Positions 10,640-23,217 of a DNA stretch of 64,000 nt are shown in pieces. The translations under genes were made by a program, and so were the position numbers. Numbering within the stretch: the stretch's first letter is position 1; every line of letters begins with the position of its first letter. The stretch comes from Cladorhizidae sp. MBARI D1340-BT2 (lineage: Eukaryota; Porifera; Demospongiae; Poecilosclerida; Cladorhizidae), in the NCBI GenBank assembly GCA_028752905.1, contig JAQNBH010000009.1, positions 25,962,370 through 26,026,369 of the forward strand, read 5' to 3'. The notes under the pieces are model-generated. The model was not told the origin of the DNA and made no database searches. It saw only the letters and a program-made list of their open reading frames with translations.

Positions 10640-11180
10640 GCTGTGACTCGGAAACGTGGTTTTTCTTGTTCATGACTATGACATCAGCATATTGGAGTTG
10701 GCTATCAGCTGCAGCGGGGTATGTTTCGCTACTCTTAAATTTGGCTACTAGAGCGTAGGTGTCCACAACAGTCACTACAGCATAAAGGAGGATTCGGTAC
10801 ATCCTCCCATATTCCTGCTCTAGGGTAGCTATAGTGGCCAAGGAGTTGTCATTCCACTGCTCTCGATGAGGAGATAATCAAACTTCCCTATATCAACATC
10901 CTGCAACAGATTCCAAACTGCTGTTTGAAACTCACCCGAAATTTAACAGCAGAGGCAGCCATTGGTAAATCTACCACTGAATCTTGGCTTTGGTTCCTCT
11001 TTACTATCTGATGGTCTAAGTTGACAGAGGCGAAATCATTCACAGCATCTGCAACCCTCAAATTCTGCTTGTTAGAAAGCATCATAGTCGAGGAGAGTGG
11101 TTCTTTCAGGTCCAAGTAGACCATGATCAGGGTAACTGGGAGCTTTCTCTTCTTTCCAGCCCAAGCTTGGTTCTCCCTGT
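10640..11180 (-). pseudogene. CobW/COG0523-family GTPase (zinc chaperone type), pseudogene
   Basis: On the minus strand, the motifs of the CobW-type G3E GTPases appear in order but in alternating frames. KLPVTLI comes first, then a degenerate P-loop readable as GLLGPERTTLL, then NKQNLRVA.AVNDF.SVNLD. The metal-binding CxCC motif follows as NGCLCC, in a second frame and followed by a stop. Next is DIGKFDYLLIESSGMTTPWP, and finally VVTVVDTYALVAKF, ETY and YADVIVMNK (the NKxD-like position). In the family these proteins bind GTP and hand over zinc or another metal. Three or more frameshifts and stops and an altered P-loop make this a pseudogene. No introns are seen between motifs, so it may be a retrocopy. 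The ends are unclear; open sequence continues on both sides (10518 and 11406) without recognisable matches. Confidence 0.8.
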
Positions 11181-11640
11181 GAATGTAGATGTTACATAAA
11201 CTATCCATCTTCCAGTAGTTCAACTCGGTAAGATAACTTCTGTACGGCATTACCCAGCATGCTCTCACATCCTGCTTAATTAGCAGATAAGTGTGCACCA
11301 CTTGCCCCGCCAGCCTCAGTAGTGTTACATGCTCTTGATTATTATAAGAGAAATGTGTGCGTGTCTTATTGGGATCTAGGATCATCATATTACCTTCTTG
11401 CACCAATTCATTACAACTATTTTGACCTAAATCTAATCATCTTACTGAATACAGTAGCTATGTACCGCCTAATTCATATCACCTTGGCCTGTTCTCTTAT
11501 CTGAAAGAAACTTGCGCTACGGGCAAAGTAATAATAATGTATCACTTTAACTTCACTGATATCAACTGAGCCTCACTTACCAATCCGTCCATGAATTCTT
11601 CGATGTTCTGTGACCTCAGTCTATAACTGTACACTGCGTC
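11181..11640. other. Flank of the CobW pseudogene, unrecognised
   Basis: The minus strand stays open from 11180 to about 11406 in the same frame as part of the GTPase and could be its decayed N-terminus, but I recognise no motif. The rest is AT-rich with no signal. Confidence 0.4.
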
Positions 11641-13260
11641 TGTTTATAACTAGCCCTACTCAAACTGGCAACATCCTTGATTTTGTCATTGCCAAACCAT
11701 CCTGAGCTCATCCTTTATTCCACTTTCTGGTCAAGTTGGACCAATTCAAGTTACCTTATTTATAACTACTGCCATTCTCACACAACCTCTTCATGCAAGA
11801 TTTTTTTATCTCTCTCTCTAAAGCTGACATGGATGGCCTGAATGTGACTTCTATTAGATTTTTTGTTTTCACCCACTTACTTTCTCTAAATGATACAGAA
11901 TATGTATGCTTAGCACTAAAACCAGTAATCACCAATATACTGTGTCAGTATTAAAAAATCGTCACCAGCGACCGATATATTTTTCTCCAATAATAAAGTA
12001 TTCTCTCAACTGCATTCACTCAAGCAGAACAGAGTACAGGATGGCTCCTTCCACCTCCAACTATGAGCAACTACTCTCCATGATCCACCAACTTCAGTTC
12101 CAAATGTCCAAAGTAAAAAGATCATATGAATATTGTGAAAGACAACTGCATTAACAACCCAGCCAGAATATACATATGATAATATTACAGGAGGACTCCT
12201 TCCACCTACAACTATATATGAGCAATTACTCTCCTTAATCCAACAACTTCAGATCCAAATGTTCGAATCATAAAGAATATCATGAAAGACAACTGCATTA
12301 ACAGCCTAGCCAGAATAAACATAGTATACACATTCCGATCATAGCTCTGGAACTACCTGTACTCACTATGAAAGGGACAGTCTGCAAAACAGCTGCTTCA
12401 ATTAAGTTTTCACTAGGAGCCCACTCATCCTTCCACAGCAGTACTTATGCCTAGTTCCTCGGAAATCCAGGCCACCTTTACCATCTCTGCAGAGGAACTG
12501 TATGGATATCCTTAGTAAAACTTGACCAAAACCAAGGTAAAGAAATTGATGGAATGCATCCAAGACTACACTGCTTTGGCTGTCTACAAATTCTGTTCTC
12601 CCTGAGCATCATGGACCAGTACATTGCATCTGATTGGTACATACACAACATTATTCCAATTTATAAATCAGGTAATAAGCCCTTGGGCGCCAACTACAGA
12701 CCAATAGCTCGTCTCTAAAATTATAGAGAAACTGGTCTATGACAAGATAATCAGCTTTGCTACTTGTTCAATCTAAACCAGATTGCAGAAAAATAGTTTC
12801 ACCCTTCAACTGCTGTTGCTATTCATGAGAACTAACTATTTATTGTAATGACTATCACAACTCAAAAGTTGAACCATCTACCGAGGCTTTTGATAGTGTC
12901 CCCCATGGTGAACTTCTATTCAAGTAGTCCTGCATTGTAATTACTAGAGACATATGGAACTGGTTTAGGTCATATCTGTCTTCTGGTACCTACTGTGTCT
13001 CTCTCGGACTGCCCCAAGGAAGTATCTTTAAATCTCTATTATTAATTACTACATTAAAGTTTGTACTAAGTTCTACAACATCTTCATCATTGCTCATCCC
13101 ACCCAATGCATCAAACTGGTATGGAATGTGAACGACTGCTACCAATTTCAACATGACTTAGACTCCCTGCGTAGCTGGAGTTCAAATAAAAAACTCAACT
13201 TCAATATTAAAATATGTGTATAGTGCAGGAAGTCATTAATGTCCACGCGAACCTTGTACT
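11640..13260 (+). pseudogene. Non-LTR retrotransposon (LINE) remnant
   Basis: Short RT-type motifs occur in the right order but in changing frames. A GNILDFVI segment near 11670-11695 looks like the end of an endonuclease domain. IIPIYKSGNKPLGANYRPIA (12650-12712) and a KLVYDKI match RT motif 1. EAFDSVPHGELLFK, WNWFRSYLSS and LGLPQGSI (12885-13030) match the palm. FQHDLDSLRSWSSNKKLNFN (13144-13205) matches the thumb. A gag-like helical segment, duplicated at 12040-12150 and 12190-12300, lies inside. The catalytic YxDD region is not readable. The copy is old and heavily mutated; the clade cannot be assigned by eye. Confidence 0.65.
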
Positions 13261-13341
13261 GTAACTTACCAACACTTACTTTTTGCCCAAAATTTCTTGC
13301 ACCATAATGCTCAGCTCATGATACCACTTTTAGCTGCACCT

Positions 13342-15075
13342 GGTGCATTTAGAAACTCTATGGGATTTTAGTACAATACAACAGTGGGCGTGGCATGTTT
13401 CCATGACAACTCCTGCGACTGAATCAGTTGGGCTTCTTTCTCTGAAGTATAGCAAGTTTTGGGGGGTAACTATGAGTGAGAATGGACCCCCAAAAAGTCC
13501 CAATGGTCCAAGGAACCACCATGCTGACAAAGCAGCTGTAGCAAGAGCTGCTAAACAGCAGAGGGAGGAGGTTCACTTACATTCAAGCAGTCTTGGTGAG
13601 CTTGATGAATTGTTTGCTTTCCCTCGGATACTGCCATCATCTGAAGATGAGTTTGAGCCAGAGAACGAATTTCCTTTCTCAGAAGATGCACAAGAGGCAT
13701 ATAGTGAGTGGATGCATTGCCAGCCAAAGGACACTGTTAGAATGATTGCCATTACCATAATGGATATATTTCGAAAGTGTTTTGGCCTAACTTATGTTGC
13801 TACAGCTACTGAAGCTGGTTTAGTGGTTGGTTTCAATGAAAAGACAATCACAGGCTGGATGAAAGATTTCTACCAGTGCAAGGGAGAGTTTACTGGATCA
13901 GTACAAGGCAAGCACATTCGGCCATATGTTGTGGATGATGAACACTGCAGATTGAAAGCATTGGCATGGTTATGTAAAAGAAAAGTGAGCCAGTTATGAC
14001 TGATGCAAAATTTGCAACCTGGGTAAATTCAGAGATGTTACCAAATTCTCACTTACCACCTGGTTTTTCTCGTTCCATCACTCCACAAACAGCCAGAAAT
14101 TAGCTGTATGATCTTGATTTCTCACCTACATCTCTAAAGAAAGCCATATACTTTGACGGTCTTGAGCATGATGATGGGAGAGAATATCGTCGCATGTATC
14201 TGCGGAAAATTGAAATCTTGGAGTGAACTCACTTGCCACCTCCTTTATGTGTAGATGGAGTGACCGAGGAAACAATTGGCAATCCAGATGCACTGCGATG
14301 CTTGGTGTTATTATACCATGATGAATCAAGCTTTCATTCCAATGAAGGCCAGTCATGGTAATGGGGAGAGGAGGGAAAGTTGGCTATTCATCCCAAAGGT
14401 GCTCTTCGTGGTTGATGATCAGTGACTTCATTGATGAACACAATGGCTTTTTCGTCTAACCCCACACGAACATGATGAAGCTAAGGAAACACACCCAGAT
14501 ATTCCTATGGCAGCAAGAGTTGTTTTTAAGTTCGGAGCACTTGGTCAATGATAATGGAGCAGGTTGAATTTTCCGTAACTGGAAGTGGTAAACAGAACGG
14601 CCTGCTAAAAGTGCTCCAAGAAAACAATGTTAACACTACTGGCATGTTCAAAGCAGACATGATCAAGAAGCTTGAGACAATGGATGACTTTCAAACCAAA
14701 AAATCGAAGGTGGAAGAGCTTTTCACAAGCAGGGAGTACAGAGCAATATTTCTGCCAAAATTCCACTGCTAACTAAATCCCATTGAACATGTGTGTGGTC
14801 AAGCAAAACAGTATACATGTGATTACTCGTTTAATGGTTTGGAGAAATTATACATACTGCAATGGATTCAGTTAGTATTCAGCAGACAGAAAAATACGTG
14901 AGTACACAGAGCATACAGAGAAGAGATAACAGTTGGAAAAGAAATGCAAGGTGCTTATAAAAAGTACAAAAGTCATCGTCATGTCCCTGAAACTGAACTA
15001 AATTATTGTCCATTTATCTGTAAAAAAAAATTCTTGAAATCTGTTTTAACAGTTTTACCGATGACTAAATGCACC
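13342..15075 (+). mobile_element. IS630/Tc1-mariner-like DDE transposon
   Basis: A 1.7-kb unit carries one decayed transposase gene and is bounded by a short inverted match, GGTGCATTTAG at 13342-13352 and CTAAATGCACC at 15065-15075. The inverted match is only 11 bp and I could not confirm a TA duplication, so the exact ends are uncertain. Confidence 0.55.
13472..14990 (+). pseudogene. IS630-like DDE transposase, frameshifted
   Basis: Translation starts plausibly at the Met at 13472 (MSENGPPKSPNGPR) and is open to 13999. It includes an acidic patch and a helix-turn-helix-like segment (GLVVGFNEKTITGWMKDFY). After a frameshift it continues with EYRRMYLRKIEILE, HLPPPLCVDG and YHDESSFHSNEGQ, where the Asp of DESSF fits the first catalytic residue. 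A later block (14548-14772) ends FLPKFHC.LNPIEHVCGQAK, the counterpart of the IS630/Tc1 motif PxxxxLNPIExxWxxxK that holds the last catalytic acid. Several stops and a deletion remove the middle of the core. Families of this type are multicopy in sponges and fungi as far as I recall. Confidence 0.7.
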
Positions 15076-15319
15076 ATACATAACCTCACTTGCAAGAAAA
15101 TTTACCTCATGGAAAGGGTCATTTGTGAGGTCAAAGTTCAATTATCATGTTTTTCCATCTCCTTCCAGTTGTCCTCGTCATTTATTGCTTGCATATACTT
15201 AGTGAGGGCCTATCCCAAGGCTCAACAGAACAACACAAATGACATTAGCGGTTTGACTGAGAAGGGACTTTGGAGCTGCTTGACCACAACATCACCTTCT
15301 TTATGGCGAGAGCAGTGAC
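15076..15319. other. Spacer with weak open frame
   Basis: The plus strand is open from 14944 to 15318, but residues after the transposon end look random (hydrophobic, AT-driven). No function is suggested. Confidence 0.35.
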
Positions 15320-15432
15320 AAAGAAAATACAGTGATGCACATACATAGAAGATAATGCTGTGAAGCACGTATACATAGAAGATGATGCTGTGAAGCAGAT
15401 ATACATAGCTGTGAAGCAGGTATACATAGATT
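15320..15432. repeat. Small tandem repeat (GCTGTGAAGCA..ATACATAGAAGATGAT)
   Basis: Three to four copies of a 27-29-bp unit are present, the third truncated. The unit produces an apparent Cys-Phe-Thr repeat in the minus strand that is not a gene. Confidence 0.8.
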
Positions 15433-16618
15433 ATGATTCTGTGTACCCGTAGATGATAGTGATTCAGATCAGTTGCCAGGCGAGTGAGATGAAGTCAGTA
15501 CATATTGATAGCTAAACAGTGAAAGAATTGCAATAACTATATACTCTATATAATAACAAAGTTGATAACTTGAACATTATACCAGCTGTAGCTCTTATCA
15601 TTTTGTATATTATATTGCTAGCTAAATTATCTGGTAATAAAATATGGTATCTCTCTTTAACAAGTTTTCTGCCGCACACTTAAGATCTACATTCCCAACT
15701 AACTTTCCTCCATCTCCAAAAGGTTCTTATCCTACCTGGTACTCTCCTCTACTGCTACCTTCCTCTCGTCCAACCTATTGCTTAGATATTGAAGTAACAA
15801 GCGAAAGAACATCTTCTAAATGATTATTATCAGGTGACATGAATATTTCTATTTCAATCAACTGTTTTGTTTTAGTGCTAATGTTTCTAGTGAAATACGT
15901 TTGTCTTCATCAGGGCCGAAGTATTTAAGTTGAAATGTTGGCACTAAATACACAAACCTGATTGAAAGAATATTTATATTTCATGATGTAATTGTTAGGC
16001 AGTTAAATTTCATCACAAAGGTAAAGATCTCACATGTGTCAGAGGCAATTGTCTGTCACCTGTGTTGAGTTAAAAAGTAAAAACAACAACCTGTTGTTAT
16101 GATTTTGGAGCTCCATAAATTCTGCATACCTCATTCTATGAAGTTTATATATAGCTCAAACGATAGCTCTCTCTGTGTGCTCTCTTGTAATACCAAAACT
16201 GATGCACAAATATAAATATTTCAGTTACAGGCAGTCAAAGTTGTGGACCTCAATTCCTGCAGGCCCCAATTTTCTGCAGTTCTAGTAAGTGCTAGACAGC
16301 AGTGGCTCGAGGAAGCCCTCGGTTCTAGTATTATTGGCAGGTGCTATTTTAGGAAGACCGGCATAGATATGGGATTTCATGAGCATATATATAACCGGAG
16401 ATGAAGTCACTCCTACAGTACATGTGAAAGGAGGGTGGGGCTCTATTATTTTATTTTTACCAACATGGATGCCAACATTGACGAATTGTATGTTGTTGTT
16501 ATTATAATACCAATAATTATTCCTGCTGTAGGCTAGAGTATGTAGTCGAAACTTCTAGGGAATACAATTTGAAGTTGATTATTCAGGTGACTTTAATGTT
16601 ATTATGTCAAGATAGAGT
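15433..16618. other. AT-rich, no gene recognised
   Basis: All frames carry frequent stops. No repeat array, RNA gene or terminal repeat was seen. Confidence 0.5.
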
Positions 16619-16894
16619 TCATTGAGATAATTTGAATGTCTGAAAAGGGTCTTCAGTTGGAATTTCTGTGCTGCCATCCAATAGTCCAAGTACACCTGCC
16701 TTCTTCCATCCTTTAACACAGGTGGTGAAGAAGTTATACATCTTCACTAGCCACGTGGTTGAGCGAAAATCAACTTCAACATCTTCAAGTTGCTTACCAC
16801 TCTCAAGTTGTTTCTTCACAGCATCAACATCTCCAAGCTGCTTCCCACTCTCAAGTTGTTGCATCATTGTAGTATCTGATTTTTTTGGCTGACC
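16619..16894 (-). pseudogene. Possible DDE (pogo/CENP-B-like) transposase tail
   Basis: The minus strand encodes an 82-residue end piece with an internal duplication (QQLESGKQLGDV then KKQLESGKQLEDV). It is followed by DFRSTTWLVKMYNFFT, VKGWKKAGVL and PTEDPF. The order 'strand, long helix, KGWKKAGI, PxxDPF' resembles the end of pogo/CENP-B-type DDE endonucleases in invertebrates. The catalytic residues are not included, and the duplication of the helix is odd. The call is tentative; it could also be a host coiled-coil exon. Confidence 0.35.
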
Positions 16895-19800
16895 TATTGA
16901 CCGTTAGATGAAGTGGCTGAATACAATGTCATGTTAGCAGGAACTAGAACAAACTTGCAATTTAATGACGATAACTCGTGTTTGACCTTCTGTGTCACTT
17001 GCCCTCTTAAAACACCAGGGCCTTGTGTGTAGCAGCTACTTGCAGTTCTGCTCGTTTTTTCACAAGATATTGAGCAATGCCTTCCTCAATCAACTTCGAA
17101 GTTTATTGCTCATTGAACCAGTGCTTTGGATTCTATGATAAACAAAAGTTTAATTTCTTCTTTGTAGTTAGTGGCTACCTGAAGCCCAGTACTTAATGAA
17201 ATATTGTCTGCTAGGCAACTTCACAATCCTAATAATAGCTGCTCATAAAGTGTCATGGCCTAGGATCAGTAGTGGAATCTGGTAGTTGGACATTTTCTGA
17301 GAGAAATCTCGAGGTACACCTATTTCATGGTACAAGGATGCCATACAGAATTACTGAATACAAGTTGTTAAAAGAGATCTGAAAATTCCTGCCAAAGTCA
17401 CTGGCGGTGCAGAGGTCAAAGTTTTTACTAAGAATTAATACAATGAACCAGTAGAGGGGAAGTTCCTCTATGTTACTGCAAACATCGCTCCAGTCATGAG
17501 AGAGAGGACAGATTTGGTACAAAAATTTCTTAGCAGGTTGTTAATTTAGCAAAAAAAACTCGCTAAATTCGCAAGACTTTGTACCCGCTAAAACCACTCC
17601 CTCCTACATTGCTGCCACATCCGGTCAGGAAACTCACGTGGTGGACAACTAGCCAGCTAACCCAAATAACAACCCCACATGAGTCTTAGCATCCTGATGA
17701 AGGCTAGAGCATCTAACCCAAACTCATATAATGTTCTGGATGAATTGGTATTCGGTGTACGGTGCAAGTTTCTGGTACAGGATTGAAGGCAGAGATGAAT
17801 ATTGCAGTTCTTTTAAACATTGCGCGATTCCCCACATGTCAACCTAGAATAGGAAAGAAGACAAAACTAAGGAAGAAATGAAGAGGTTTTATCACTCGAC
17901 CAAAGTGACAAGGCTACAGAGCAATATCTGCCTTTAAACTGGTGAACTGAACAGAAAGTATCACTTTATTCAATCTTCTCGTGTTCTGATTGACTTATGT
18001 GCAGCTCCTGGGAGATGGGTCCAAGTGGCAGCCAAGACTATGCCTATGTCCTGTCTTATTCTGGGTGTCGATCTGGTGCCCATCAAGTAGATCCCAAATA
18101 ACATTACTAAACAGGAGGATATGACTAAAGCTAGATGCAAACAGGTGAGCATCAGAAAGGAATCATCCAACCGTAATTTGTTTTGGACCCACCATTATGT
18201 CCAAAACAATTTAGGGTGATTGGCAAAACCCTGCTTAGTAGTGATCTAGCTTGAGGGAAACAAACCAAAAATTCGTATTGAGGTTGATGTCAAACAGGAT
18301 TGATCCAGTTTTTGTTGGTTTTATGGCCATGCATGCAAATATATTTGTGTGCAAGGATTATTATCTTAACCAAACTAGCAGTTGTTTGCTACCCTTGCTG
18401 CCTTACCACTATTGCTCATTCTGGCATAAACTTACCCCCATGCAAATGATTGCTAGGGGTGGTGCTCTCTGAGTAAGGGTATAGAAGCTCTGACAACTGG
18501 TGAATTAGCTTTAGTTAGACGTAAAGGAAGATTGTTTGTCTTGTCAGAATGAAGTTATACTGTGTAGCAAGAAATTTCAGAGGTGGAATTCAAAAAAAAC
18601 ACCTGCTAGACTATAATTTTGGCTGGTCTGATTAGAATGCTATATGTGCGAACATATAGCCAGCCACACCCATCTTACAGTTGCTGATATCTGGGCTGCT
18701 AGTAGTGGGGGTAGCTGTTAAGTGTATGTTATATGTTATACTCGTCATTGCTTTGCTGTGTTGCCTGATCATTTTTTAAGAGCTTTTCAAACTCTTTGAT
18801 GCTAACAGTAAATTTGTATCTGCTGAACACTGGTATGCATATCTATGCCTTGCCTCATTTAGTGATTGATAGGGTGGACACCTGAAAATTGTAGTTGTCA
18901 TGGTAAATGCTGGTGCGCTATATGCTGCTCACACTAGCGATGCTTGCATCAATTTTGTGGTAGTTTGAACATGAAATTGCTTGAATGGATTCAAGTTCCA
19001 TTCAGTTCCAGTTGTTCAATTAACACATGGTGGTGTGCTTTCCGCTAAAAGTATCTCCAAGGAAGAATTGAATGTGGAAAGTTTGGTGGAGGCAGTGATG
19101 AACTTTCTTTGTATATGTCTGTATCTAACTTCATTGGTTCATTAATTAATGGGTAGAGTTTTATAATTTAGGTGAAATTTGAATTTCAAGCTGTGGGTGA
19201 AACTTCAGTGTCAGAGTTCAATGTAACCCAGAGTGATGCAAATATCATGACATAATTATTGTGAACTGCCCTCAATTCTATGAATGAAAACAGAATTGCC
19301 TTATCTCTCTCACTGCTTCTAAGGGGGGAGTATACCATTTTTTTAATTATTCTTTTCCTGTTATTGTATACCTTCACTACTATACTAACTGCATTTCAAG
19401 TTTATACCTTTTTTGTCTATCATTCTTGAGTTATGATACTTTGTATCCATCCATTTCATCGCCCACCTCTGCGCGTTGAATTAGAAGAAACCAGAATAAT
19501 GCAGTAAGTTGGATCATTCCTAATACAATAAACATATATGGCCAAGACTTGAAACTTGCCTAAAATATCACTCAGTGCTATTCCGTAATTTATGCACTAT
19601 CTGGCGAAGGGGGCTATAAAAGTCTGCTCCTGCGCATGCCACGTTGTTGTTCCCCAGTTCTCAACTTTGATGGCATCTCTGTGTGATTGTAGTGCGATTC
19701 TAATCACTGCAGCATTCTGGTTGTCGTCGGAAGAAGAGACTCATTACATAAAACCGTGTAACTATTTCAATTTTTGTCGGTTGTAATTAAGCTCTTGCAT

Positions 19801-20860
19801 GGCTTTGTGTTTTGAATAGTCCCACCCCTAAACCAGTCGTTTTCTGATGAGATATAGTCAAGTCTGACAGCATAAAAATGAAATTGGTAGATTGGGATAT
19901 TGAGAAAAATAAAAAATTAATTCAAGAAAACTTTTGAAAGCATGCATCTCACTCTGACATCGCAAGTGTTGTAATGCCTCTTTCCTTATGACCATTTTTG
20001 TGTTTTTTCTCTCTAAAAACAAAATACCAGAACTTTTTAATGCTTCATTGATTTTTACTCATTTAGGTCACAAAAGATAGCCTCTTCTGTGTGCTTTGTG
20101 TATCAATCAACTAATTACTTTCAATAGCAATGAGGCCATTAAAAATACAATAATAATAATATAAAAATAAGTTCATACCCTAATGGCTAACCACCAAGTT
20201 AACAGCAATCACAGATACTGTAATATTACTATATATATTTCTCCTACTAGTCCAATTTCAATACTAGCATGTGAAATGAGCCCACAAGACTGGACTATTA
20301 TTTCGTAAGAAAAGGGATGAATTATCATGAGAGAGAGAAAATAAAGATCTTCCAGAAAATATAAAAATATTTACCAATGTAAAAAAATTGACTTAGAAAC
20401 AATTATTCACTTCTGTGAGAAACAATGTTATTTACCCTTCTTCTCGTCCATTTTCAACTGGTATATAATGAACTGTCAGCATTAAATCTATCATAACTCA
20501 AGAGGTTCATATTCAGCTGACACTTGAACCAGTTAGTATATCAGTGAAACAGTAAAAAAAATTAAAATAAATTGTAGGTAAAATAAAGCGGTCTTGTCCT
20601 CCCGTTTAATAGAACTTGTTAGTTGGATGGAAGTTAAAATCCCTTACTATATATCTATATATCTCCCCCACCTAAGAGGAGGAAAGTATTGTATGCTACA
20701 TACTAGTCGAACATTTGCTGACATGGTCCCAAGCGTTTGATAATTTCCTTCTCATGGCTGAGATATCACTCCTCTGAGACATAGCAGTGCTAACAACTTG
20801 TGAAGAAAAACTAGAACAACTTATCTCCCAGACATTTGCATTAATAAAGATTTTTTAAGT
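16895..20860. other. Long gene-poor stretch
   Basis: No coding region is convincing. A 50-codon open segment at about 18990-19145 (VPVVQLTHGGVLSAKSISKE) has balanced composition and could be an orphan exon, but I recognise no family. The rest is AT-rich with short random frames. Confidence 0.4.
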
Positions 20861-20898
20861 ATTAGTAGTAGTAGTAGAGTAGTAGTAGTAGTAGTAAC
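20861..20898. repeat. (AGT)n microsatellite
   Basis: About 11 AGT triplets are interrupted once. This lies about 180 bases before the first recognised Ginger exon. Confidence 0.85.
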
Positions 20899-21079
20899 AA
20901 TCCGATCTGGCTGAAATTCAGTCCTAACCTGTATTTTGTACCTCTGACCCTCTGACCACAGTGTCATTGGGACACTGATATCATCTACCTGGAGAGGTTT
21001 TATGGGAAATTCCAAGATGTATTTATTCTGTATTTAAATATTTAAAAACTTCATTTGTAAAAATATTAATATATTGTAG

Positions 21080-21698
21080 GTGAAAGAATGTCTTATACCC
21101 AACCCACAATGAACCATCCAAATGAGACAGTTAAGAGGCTGGTCCTTTTCTCTAGTTATGAACATCAGATGCTACTATGTGAGGCCCACGACGTCAATGG
21201 TGCTCACCAAGGGCAAAAGCATACCTTAGTACGACTGACCACAGGATTAATACTGGACTACTGTGGTTATTAGTTGGGTAAGAATAGTTTAGTGCACAGC
21301 ATCTATAATTAAAATGTCAACATGGATGTGCAAGTGATGATGAGGCTTTAAATACACATCAATCTCACTGGTTATAAGAAATAAGATAAATAATGGATTT
21401 TTTATACTCATACCATATTATGAGCAGTGAGCATTATATCTTGTTCGCAACTTTAAAGCTTAAGTAAGAAACTCGTAAATCGTGTAACAAAATTAACATT
21501 ACGTATTGATTCTACTTATTTGTTAATTGAAGTTGAAATTTATTATATCACATTGACACTGAATAGTGTTGTAACCATATTATAGCTAATAATATGTTAC
21601 TTTTTATACCTTTAGCTAAGTACTTGTCACAAGTGCCAGAAGATGCAGATGATCAAGATGATTGCACCTTAGTTACAATCCATTAAAGTTTTGAGCAG
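21080..21698 (+). pseudogene. Ginger copy A: integrase zinc-binding head, two exons
   Basis: Exon 1 (21080-21277, acceptor TTGTAG, donor GTAAGA) encodes YEHQMLLCEAHDVNGAHQGQ, with the two His of the integrase H2C2 finger spaced as in LTR-type integrases. It has a stop near its end. Exon 2 (21616-21698, acceptor CTTTAG, donor GTAACT) encodes LSTCHKCQKMQ and then SIKVL, supplying the two Cys. In frame it has one stop (AP-stop-LQ). The finger is therefore split by a 338-bp intron. This head domain would help bind the element ends and multimerise. Confidence 0.7.
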
Positions 21699-21807
21699 GT
21701 AACTAAGTTACTGTGACCAAGTGTACTGAGCAACAATGTGCAAATGATAGAAAAGATGCCCATTGGAAATACGTTAGGCCCAACTGGGGAAATATATGAT
21801 AGCTAGA

Positions 21808-22160
21808 CTGTCATAACAACCACTCCATTACTGCCTCCACACAACCACAAGTGACCTCACAAATAATTATAAACTTCAGCAATAATAATATATTCTTGGA
21901 CTATATTACTGCCTCCAAACCACAAGGGACGTCACAAATATGATAAAATCCAGATTACTCTAACATGAGGTATGAGAAGATTTATAGCTTAGTTTTGCAA
22001 GAAAATGTGCTGCTATATAGCATCAGTTATTTATCACAATTTTGCTGTCCCTTCTGGAGGCAGTAATGTAGGGATTGTTATCCAAGAATATATTATTTCT
22101 GAAGTTTATGAGGTCCCTTATGGTAGTGTGGAGGCAGTAATGGAGTGAATGTTATGACAG
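21808..22160. mobile_element. Foldback/MITE-like element with about 100-bp inverted arms
   Basis: The left arm starts CTGTCATAACAACCACTCC, and the right arm ends with the near-complement ending GTTATGACAG. Pairing extends through CATTACTGCCTCCACAC and a distant AATATATTCTTGGA block (21886-21899 against 22082-22095). The 353-bp unit encodes nothing. It sits in the intron between the zinc-head and core exons of Ginger copy A. I found no convincing target duplication. Confidence 0.75.
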
Positions 22161-22691
22161 CACAATATCAAAGCCAACCCTATATGTCGTTTTATTTAGT
22201 AAAGTTTTTTTTACATATTACTTGTTCCCACTATATTTTAAAGCTTTCGTGAATTGGAATACTGTTTTGATGCTATATATGCCTGCAATGTCCACATGAA
22301 GAGGAGTGTCCTGGTCAGACCTAGCCCAGGTTACACCCCAGGTCAAGTTGGTATGCATGCATGACAAGTTTGGTACAGATTGGTCCAGTGGTTTGGAATG
22401 CCATAAGGAACAATCCTAAAATTCTTCCCCCATCAGTAACTACATTCAGTAATCCTTCTTTGATTCTTCACTGCAAAAGTCATACCCTCAATCCACTGCA
22501 TCTATCACAGTGATTTGGTAAAGGATCGAGCAATTTGGGTTGCGCACGCCGTTCAAAGATGGCATCTTAGACGAACTATATATGCAAAAACCTTTTTTGG
22601 GGGTAGCTCTCTAAAGCAATATCAAAAGGCACCTTCCCAGATAGCGCTCTACAAAATGGTATAAAATAAATGAAATCTATGCAGCCAATAA

Positions 22692-22752
<61 letters not shown>

Positions 22753-22760
22753 CTGATGAT
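22692..22760. repeat. (GAT)n microsatellite
   Basis: About 22 GAT triplets with one change near the end lie in the same Ginger intron. Confidence 0.95.
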
Positions 22761-23217
22761 GATTTTACGCGTCATTTTTCCAACCTTTTTTTAGTTTGGA
22801 GAACTGCGCTTCTGTGTGCTATATTGTTGGAAGGATTTCTGCGACATACTTCTTTTAAGGTCTGTATAGGGATAGAGATCGAGTATATGGTGAGTTTTAG
22901 TTTGTTGCTGAATGATCTCTGACCTGCCAAACCTACATGAGAGTGCTAACGCATTTTAAAATGCAGGCAAGAGAAGCCTAAACTTTTAGGCTGCATGAAT
23001 ATGTCTGATATTGGACAAGTTAGTGCATAGGGGAATTTAGACGCTACATATATACACAGATTAAATTGAATTTTTTTGGTTTGTTAATTTTAATAAACAG
23101 GTTAGATGATCCTTTACCAATCCAAATCTTATGCACTATATAATAATTAAAATGCATAAAATCAGGTAATTACAGGCACATCTGATTTGCTTATAATCAT
23201 GTAGCAAATACTTACAG

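Noticed and set aside
13342..15075. Treating the transposase reading from 13343 as starting at its first codon
   Set aside because: The codons before 13472 include the terminal-repeat region; the Met at 13472 gives a better start.
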